DNA of 11,291 nt, from assembly GCA_023231075.1 (NCBI GenBank), contig JALNWC010000049.1, positions 1-11,291 of the forward strand, written 5' to 3'. Under the pieces are notes generated by a model, which worked only from the letters and a program-made list of their open reading frames with translations, was not told the origin of the DNA and ran no database searches. Shown piece by piece: positions 7,779 through 11,291 of the stretch. The stretch is from Rhodoferax sp. GTDB lineage: Bacteria > Pseudomonadota > Gammaproteobacteria > Burkholderiales > Burkholderiaceae_C. A program made the translations under genes and the position numbers. Every line of letters begins with the position of its first letter. Within the stretch, counting starts at the first letter, position 1.

Positions 7779-8323
7779 TCTGGAAAGTGGTCAGGCAGAT
7801 CGCCAAAACCGGTATTTGCACCGAGCCCGCGCCCGACATTGGCGCCATTGATGCCGCGCAAGCCGCGCGCATCCAGCAGGAGTTGCTCGACATTCTGGGC
7901 CAGGCCCTGAGCATCCGCGAGGTCGATGCCGGCTCGTGCAACGGTTGCGAACTTGAAATCAACGCCCTGGGCAACCCCTACTACAACCTCGAAGGCTTGG
8001 GAATCAAGTTTGTCGCCAGCCCGCGCCATGCCGACCTGCTGCTGGTGACCGGCCCGGTCTCGCGCAACATGGAGACCGCCTTGAAGCGCACCTATGACGC
8101 CACACCCGAACCGAAACTGGTGGTGGCCGTGGGCGACTGCGCCTGTGACGGCGGCCTCTTTGGCGAAAGCTACGCCAGCTGCGGGCGCGTGTCCAACGTG
8201 ATCCCGGTCGATGAGGTCATTGCCGGCTGCCCGCCACCGCCGCTGGCCATTTTGCGCGGCATTTTGAAGGCCGTGAGGCGGCGCGTTGTGCAGCCGACCG
8301 GCGCTGTCAGGTTGCGGCTTTGA
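7775..8323 (+). CDS. hyfI: HyfI/HycG-like FeS small subunit (NuoB-like), C-terminal tail possibly altered by insertion
   Basis: This 182-residue protein is related to NuoB and to hydrogenase small subunits. It should carry the proximal [4Fe-4S] cluster facing the large subunit: C55 and C58 in SCNGCE, C122 in GDCAC and C152 in GCPP. ASPRHADLLLVTGPVSRNM (81-99) is the family core. All cluster ligands are present, although the partner large subunit lacks a Ni-Fe site. E. coli HycG and HyfI are about 250 residues; this one ends soon after GILKAV (162-167). The last 15 residues, rich in arginine and valine, do not look like the family and may come from the insertion junction. The start overlaps hyfG by four bases. 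No separate ferredoxin gene (hyfA or hyfH) follows. Confidence 0.88.
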   Translation: MIWKVVRQIAKTGICTEPAPDIGAIDAAQAARIQQELLDILGQALSIREVDAGSCNGCELEINALGNPYYNLEGLGIKFVASPRHADLLLVTGPVSRNMETALKRTYDATPEPKLVVAVGDCACDGGLFGESYASCGRVSNVIPVDEVIAGCPPPPLAILRGILKAVRRRVVQPTGAVRLRL

Positions 8324-8465
8324 TCGCCTGAATGTATTCGGCGCATGCTGTCGAGCTTTGTCTGAACTCATTTCTTGGATTCGGCAATTTGGATAAACAG
8401 CCGCTCCATAGATTTATGGACAACTCACCCACAAGCTCCACCGAGCCCTGGATCAATTCAAGTTG
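8307..8465 (-). CDS. Short unrecognised reading frame directly after the toxin stop
   Basis: In the same frame as the toxin, right after its TGA, a 52-codon open frame runs to a TGA at 8307-8309. It includes NLWSGCLSKLPNPRNEFRQS and ends AEYIQAIKAAT. It has no ATG; possible starts are TTG at 8456 or GTG at 8441, the latter with AGGG four bases upstream, giving about 44 residues. The residue mix looks protein-like, but I do not recognise a family. It could be a small passenger gene or the C-terminal end of a broken gene of the inserted element. Its end overlaps the last codons of hyfI on the other strand. Confidence 0.3.
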   Translation of the reverse strand, partial: QLELIQGSVELVGELSINLWSGCLSKLPNPRNEFRQSSTACAEYIQAIKAAT

Positions 8466-8744
8466 TCAGCCTTTGGGCCACTTCTGCGAACCATGCAGCA
8501 GACGCAGCAATTCGATCCGTTTGCCGTTGATTCGATACACAACAATGAATGGTGTACGGCTGATGACTAACTCGCGGGTGCCTTGCTTGCGTCCTTGGCG
8601 ACCCATTTGAGGGTGCTGTAAAAGGATGTCTACTTGCTCATCGATGCGATCACCTTGGGAGATGGCGGCCAGCGGGTTGTCCTGAGCGATGTAGTCAAGC
8701 TGAGCGTCCCGGTCGTGGATCGCCCGCTTTAGCCACACCAGCAT
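8466..8744 (-). CDS. RelE/ParE-family toxin of a type II toxin-antitoxin system
   Basis: This 92-residue basic protein has the ParE/RelE plan. An N-terminal helical part has WLKRAIHDRDAQLDYIAQDN (4-23) and DRIDEQVDILLQHPQMGRQG (32-51). A C-terminal beta part has TRELVISRTPFIVVYRI (56-72) and IELLRLLHGSQKWP (77-90). Such toxins act either as mRNA-cleaving RelE or as gyrase-inhibiting ParE; the sequence alone does not decide, though the RELVISRTPFIVVYR pattern is closer to the ParE side. The ATG at 744 bases past 8000 (8744) is chosen because it overlaps the antitoxin stop as TGATG, a typical coupling; an earlier in-frame start at 8765 lies inside the antitoxin. All main family positions seem present, so the toxin may be functional. 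Confidence 0.88.
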   Translation of the reverse strand: MLVWLKRAIHDRDAQLDYIAQDNPLAAISQGDRIDEQVDILLQHPQMGRQGRKQGTRELVISRTPFIVVYRINGKRIELLRLLHGSQKWPKG

Positions 8745-9217
8745 CAAACGGAACCGCCAGCGCAATTGATCAGTTCAGCCCGTTTTTGCTTCCAACTGGA
8801 TTTAGCGTCAGCCGCCGATACCCACTGAGCATCCGGTGCGTCCGCTTCCTTAATTGCCAAATCCACTTGCTCCCGAAACCACTTGTCATGTCCAGCGGAC
8901 TCGTGCGCTAAACGCAGCCGCTCGGATGCGTCGACGCGAGACTTACCAGCCAACGGCTCACCGACCGAATGGTTGGTGGCATCCAGAAGATCAAAGCGGG
9001 CAATATGCAACTCATTCTTGAGATAGGCCACGGCACGATCCAGACTGCGCCAGATGCGCGGCTTATCGCTGCGCTGCATCCCAAGCGGTCGCTCATGCAA
9101 ACCAAGCTTCAAGACCACAGACCAGCCGCCCGGCTGGCCGATGATGGATGCACCGCGAATCGCAGAGGACTCGGCCATGTGTTTTGCAATCGACGTGTCT
9201 ATGGTGTGGGTGTTCAT
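8744..9217 (-). CDS. Putative antitoxin partner of the RelE/ParE toxin
   Basis: This 157-residue protein lies directly upstream of the toxin with a one-base TGATG overlap. I recall similar plasmid- and transposon-borne proteins beginning MNTHTIDTSIAKHM, some annotated as partition-associated or stabilisation proteins, but I could not check this. Seen in the sequence: RGASIIGQPGGWSVVLKLGL (21-40), then WRSLDRAVAYLKNEL (56-70), then a helical C-terminus HDKWFREQVDLAIKEADAP (110-128). The C-terminus resembles the toxin-wrapping tail of ParD-like antitoxins. No clear ribbon-helix-helix or PHD fold is evident by eye. The frame extends to a TTG at 9232, but the ATG at 9217 matches the N-terminus I recall. 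Antitoxin function is inferred mainly from position. Confidence 0.7.
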   Translation of the reverse strand: MNTHTIDTSIAKHMAESSAIRGASIIGQPGGWSVVLKLGLHERPLGMQRSDKPRIWRSLDRAVAYLKNELHIARFDLLDATNHSVGEPLAGKSRVDASERLRLAHESAGHDKWFREQVDLAIKEADAPDAQWVSAADAKSSWKQKRAELINCAGGSV

Positions 9218-9259
9218 GTGTTTGACTGACAAGAGTTGGTCTAATTGTGTTCTTTATTT

Positions 9260-9288
9260 ATGAAATATGCAATCGATACTAATGAAAT
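9260..9288. promoter_or_regulatory. AT-rich operator-like region upstream of the toxin-antitoxin genes
   Basis: Two copies of ATGAAAT (9260-9266 and 9282-9288) are 22 bases apart start to start, about two helical turns, with the palindrome ATCGAT (9272-9277) between them. They lie 43-71 bases upstream of the antitoxin ATG in the most AT-rich part of the window. On the minus strand TTCATT and CATAAA 18 bases apart could serve as a weak promoter. Antitoxins often repress their own promoters through such repeats, so an autoregulatory site is plausible but unproven. I looked for resolvase res subsites here and saw no convincing set. Confidence 0.35.
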
Positions 9289-9308
9289 TTGTGTCATTAA
9301 CTAAACAT

Positions 9309-9323
9309 AAAACCCAGGGTTTT
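9309..9323. repeat. Perfect 7-bp inverted repeat at the resolvase stop
   Basis: AAAACCC-A-GGGTTTT is a perfect palindrome with a one-base centre that begins at the first base of the resolvase TGA (read on the minus strand). As RNA it could fold into a small hairpin with a T-rich 3' side and act as a weak terminator for the resolvase. Alternatively it could be a protein-binding site ahead of the toxin-antitoxin genes. The short loop makes a strong terminator unlikely. Confidence 0.35.
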
Positions 9324-9721
9324 CAGCGTGCCTGGTACGCTGACTGCACTACACCAACACGCTTGTAAAGGGTCGTGCGCGATATCCCGTAACGCGCGGC
9401 GATGTCCTTCACCTGCGCCGCCGGGTCGGCCAGCAGCGCCTTTATCTCCCGAATCTGCTTCTCGTTGAGCTTCGGCTTTCGCCCACCGATCCGGCCACGT
9501 GCTCGGGCAGCAGACAGACCGGCCATCGTGCGCTCACGGATCAAGTTGCGCTCGAACTCCGCCAAGGCGGCAAACACATGGAACTGCAACTTTCCGGAAG
9601 CACAGCCGGTGTTGATTTTCTCGCTCAAGCTCTCAAAGGTGATGCCTTCACGCTCCAGGTCGCCAATGATTTTCACCAGGTCAGAAAGGGAACGACAAGG
9701 AAGCATTGTTGTGCGACTCAC
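9323..9721 (-). pseudogene. Truncated serine recombinase (Tn3-type resolvase/invertase), N-terminal catalytic part missing
   Basis: The frame encodes 132 residues. From R10 onward it matches serine recombinases: SLSDLVKIIGDLEREGITFE (11-30), LQFHVFAALAEFERNLIRER (46-65) with the long E-helix, AGLSAARARGRIGGRKPKL (67-85), and a helix-turn-helix DIAARYGISRTTLYKRVG (106-123). A full-length enzyme has roughly 65-70 more residues at the start, with the nucleophilic serine near position 10 and the first catalytic arginines. These are absent, so it cannot catalyse recombination. Residues 1-9 have no family resemblance and come from the junction; the nominal GTG start even overlaps the stop of the neighbouring small-subunit gene. 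It could at most bind DNA through its C-terminal domain. Confidence 0.88.
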
Positions 9722-10488
9722 GCAATCCCCAGCAAATCCATGATGCCGCTGATGAATGTGAGCGGATGCGCCGGGCAGCCGGGCACGTAAAGCGACGGTT
9801 TGAATTGGTCGAGAAATTCGCGGTTCAGCGCTTCGCTCTCAGAAAACACGCCGCCCGAGATGGCGCAGGCGCCCACGGCAATCACCAGTTTGGGCTCGGG
9901 GATGGCTTCCCAGCAAATTTGCAGCGCGGCCATCATGTTGCGCGTGATCGGGCCTGACAGCACCAGGCCGTCGGCGTGGCGCGGGCTGGCGACGATGTCG
10001 ATGCCGTAGCGGCCGATGTCGAAGTTGACGTTGCTCCAGGCGTTGATTTCCATCTCGCAACCATTGCAGCCGCCGGCCGATACCGAACGCAGTTTGAGCG
10101 AACGGCCAAAGCGTTTGTGCAACTCGGCCGAGACTTTGATCGGGTCGATGTCGGGGTGGGCGCTGCTGATGGTCAGGGCCTCCCGGCGGGTGGCGCAGAG
10201 CTTGACGTCGTTGCTGAAGCTGAGCTTGGCGCCGGGGCAGACCGGCGCGCAGTCGCCGCACAGCACGCAGCGTCCCAGGTCGATGCGTACCGGGTCGGCA
10301 GCTGCGGCGTTGAGCGTGATGGCGTGGCTGGGGCAAACCTGCACGCAGGCCTGGCAGCCGTCGCCGCAGGCGGCATCGCTGATGACCGGCTTGCCGCGAA
10401 AACCCGCTGGCTGGGCCGCGCGCAGGTCGGCAATGAACTGGGTGCCCTGGGATTTGCGCACGGCGATGGTTTGAAACATGGTGTTCAC
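9718..10488 (-). CDS. Ferredoxin-fused FeS small subunit of a second Hyf/Ehr-like complex
   Basis: This 256-residue protein fuses an N-terminal 2x[4Fe-4S] ferredoxin domain to a NuoB/HyfI-like domain. The ferredoxin cysteines are C41, C45, C48, C52 and C74, C77, C80, C84, the second set in RCVLCGDCAPVCPG. The NuoB-like part has C141 and C144 in GGCNGCEMEINA, C208 in VGACAISGG and C238 in PGCPAHP, with ASPRHADGLVLSGPITRNM (167-185). It would carry electrons between a soluble donor or acceptor and the large subunit encoded just upstream, in effect joining HyfH and HyfI roles. The frame begins at GTG 10488, six bases after the upstream stop; ATG 10479, with GGGTGA before it, is the more likely start. 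It ends naturally at GIMDLLGIA, and the insertion abuts the stop. Confidence 0.88.
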   Translation of the reverse strand: MNTMFQTIAVRKSQGTQFIADLRAAQPAGFRGKPVISDAACGDGCQACVQVCPSHAITLNAAAADPVRIDLGRCVLCGDCAPVCPGAKLSFSNDVKLCATRREALTISSAHPDIDPIKVSAELHKRFGRSLKLRSVSAGGCNGCEMEINAWSNVNFDIGRYGIDIVASPRHADGLVLSGPITRNMMAALQICWEAIPEPKLVIAVGACAISGGVFSESEALNREFLDQFKPSLYVPGCPAHPLTFISGIMDLLGIA

Positions 10489-10494
10489 CCGGAT

Positions 10495-11291
10495 TTACAG
10501 GTCGTTGCCGCAGTACGAGAAGTCAAAACTCTTGTTGCAGATCGGGAAGTCGGAAATGCCGTTGTTGCGCACCGCCACCGCTTCGCCAAACCAGTTGGCC
10601 AGCGACGGGTCTTGCACCTTGTAGTGGCGCAGCGCGCCCTGGGCGTCGGTTTCCAGCGCGTGCAGCACCGGGCCGCGCGTGCCTTCGATCAGCGAGAGGC
10701 ACAGGGCATTGGGCTTGAGCGGCGGCGGTGTCATGGACAGCGATGCGGGCAGCTTGGCCAGGTCCAGCGTGTTGTCGCCGAGGCGTTGCTGCAGCCAGGC
10801 TACGGAGGTTTCCACTTCGCGCATGCGCTGCGTCATGCGCGCCCAGCAGTCGCCGCCGGGCTCGGTCAGCATGGGCAGGGGGTGCGCCGCATAGACAGCG
10901 CCGGGTAACTGGCAGCGCGCGTCCAGCGCCACGCCGCTGGCGCGCCCTGTCACGCCGGTCACGCCGAGCTCCTGCGCCGCCTGCGTCGTCAACACGCCGG
11001 TGCCTTTCAAGCGGGCTGCGACGCTGCGTGCGCTGAGCATCAGCTGGTTGACTTCGGCAAAGTGGGGCGCAAACGCGTTGAGCGTCTGCAGCAGGTCTTG
11101 CCGCAGCGCATCGGCGACGGGCATGGCCGTGCCGGGGCGCAGCCAGCCGCGGCCGAAGCGGTTGCCACAGGCGCGTTGGCTGGCGTTGATGATGGCGGTG
11201 CGCAGCCGCCCGTAGGTGGCAGCGCCCTGCAAAAACGCAATGTCGGTGGCCATGCCATTGAGCGTGGCCACGTGCATGGCGACGCGCTCCA
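10495..11291 (-). CDS. HyfG/HycE/NuoD-like large subunit of a second complex (N-terminal part beyond window)
   Basis: The frame is open to the window edge; about 265 codons are seen, starting inside the NuoD-like domain. The first residues, ERVAMHVATLNGMATDIAFLQ, align with ERIANHLGDLGALGNDAAFA of the first HyfG (about residues 272-291). The C-terminus DFPICNKSFDFSYCGNDL matches DFPLINKSFNLSYSGQDL of that protein. At the Ni-Fe position DPCxxC it reads DFSYCG: both ligand cysteines are replaced (serine and glycine), and the one cysteine present is in the place between them. Like the first HyfG it has no cleavable tail. The N-terminal ligand motif lies roughly 100 bases outside the window. It is followed by the ferredoxin-fused subunit in a tight pair. 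The two large subunits are clearly paralogous but strongly diverged. Confidence 0.85.
   Translation of the reverse strand, partial: ERVAMHVATLNGMATDIAFLQGAATYGRLRTAIINASQRACGNRFGRGWLRPGTAMPVADALRQDLLQTLNAFAPHFAEVNQLMLSARSVAARLKGTGVLTTQAAQELGVTGVTGRASGVALDARCQLPGAVYAAHPLPMLTEPGGDCWARMTQRMREVETSVAWLQQRLGDNTLDLAKLPASLSMTPPPLKPNALCLSLIEGTRGPVLHALETDAQGALRHYKVQDPSLANWFGEAVAVRNNGISDFPICNKSFDFSYCGNDL

Larger units (their letters stand above)
8277..9721. mobile_element. Remnant of a Tn3-family-like element with toxin-antitoxin pair, between two hyf-like gene sets
   Basis: This stretch separates two convergent hydrogenase-like gene sets and contains, all on the minus strand, a 5'-truncated resolvase gene, a putative antitoxin, a RelE/ParE-type toxin and a short unknown frame. 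Tn3-family transposons with toxin-antitoxin genes next to the resolvase are known, and this order fits that pattern. No transposase and no convincing 38-bp terminal inverted repeats were seen. The base composition is less GC-rich than in the flanking genes, most strikingly at 9233-9312. The right edge lies between 9694, where resolvase homology begins, and 9721. The left edge is judged only from where the hyfI family match fades (about 8276) and is uncertain. Confidence 0.6.

Noticed and set aside
8292..8319. Hairpin that might terminate the first operon or be an integron attC site
   Set aside because: The stem (8292-8299 with 8310-8319) needs a two-base bulge and is followed by only three T residues; no attC core sites or integrase are seen.
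1088..8323. A standard active hydrogenase-4 / formate hydrogenlyase operon
   Set aside because: HyfG lacks all four Ni-Fe cysteines and the C-terminal maturation peptide; no formate dehydrogenase, hyp or hycI genes are in the window.
1088..8323. A segment of the nuo (complex I) operon
   Set aside because: Gene order B-C-E-F-G-I, the NuoC/NuoD fusion, the HyfB C-terminal extension and HyfE size are those of Hyf/Ehr complexes; NuoE/F/G homologues are absent.
9218..9322. Resolvase res site between resolvase and antitoxin
   Set aside because: TGTC/GACA elements are present but face the wrong way and do not form three spaced subsites.
1..11291. CRISPR array, tRNA or rRNA genes
   Set aside because: No regularly spaced repeats and no tRNA- or rRNA-like sequence were noticed on either strand.

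Overview
The window looks like chromosomal DNA of a betaproteobacterium (Burkholderiales, probably a Comamonadaceae such as Rhodoferax or Polaromonas). The basis is the GC-rich coding bias, a DUF3460 gene next to scpA (as I recall, a common Burkholderiales neighbourhood) and the style of the Hyf-like proteins. The genus is an inference.

Left edge (1-974, minus strand): the N-terminal part of scpA (chromosome segregation and condensation) preceded by a small DUF3460 gene. A short regulatory gap (975-1087) then separates these from a divergent plus-strand operon.

Main operon (1088-8323, plus strand): six tightly packed genes, hyfB-hyfC-hyfE-hyfF-hyfG-hyfI. Four of the five junctions are 4-base ATGA stop/start overlaps. 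They encode a membrane arm (two antiporter-like subunits, a NuoH-like and a NuoK-like subunit) and a peripheral arm (a NuoC/NuoD-like fusion and a NuoB-like FeS subunit). The complex is built like hydrogenase-4 or formate hydrogenlyase. However, the HyfG protein has lost all four cysteines that bind the Ni-Fe site and has no cleavable C-terminal tail. It is therefore best read as an energy-converting hydrogenase-related (Ehr-type) ion-pumping complex with an unknown electron donor and acceptor, not as a hydrogenase. HyfA, HyfD and HyfH homologues are absent from the operon.

Right edge (9718-11291, minus strand): the 3' end of a second, convergent and clearly divergent set. It comprises a HyfG-like large subunit (N-terminus outside the window), also without the C-terminal Ni-Fe cysteines, and a small subunit fused to an N-terminal 2x[4Fe-4S] ferredoxin domain. 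Two paralogous catalytically recast peripheral modules thus face each other.

Between them (about 8277-9721) lies a foreign, less GC-rich insert. It holds a serine-recombinase (Tn3-type resolvase) gene missing its N-terminal catalytic part, a putative antitoxin, a RelE/ParE-type toxin coupled to it by a TGATG overlap, and a short unrecognised reading frame. It looks like the remains of a Tn3-family transposon of the kind that carries a toxin-antitoxin pair beside its resolvase. The left junction may have altered the C-terminal tail of the first hyfI. The right junction lies almost exactly on the stop codon of the second small-subunit gene.
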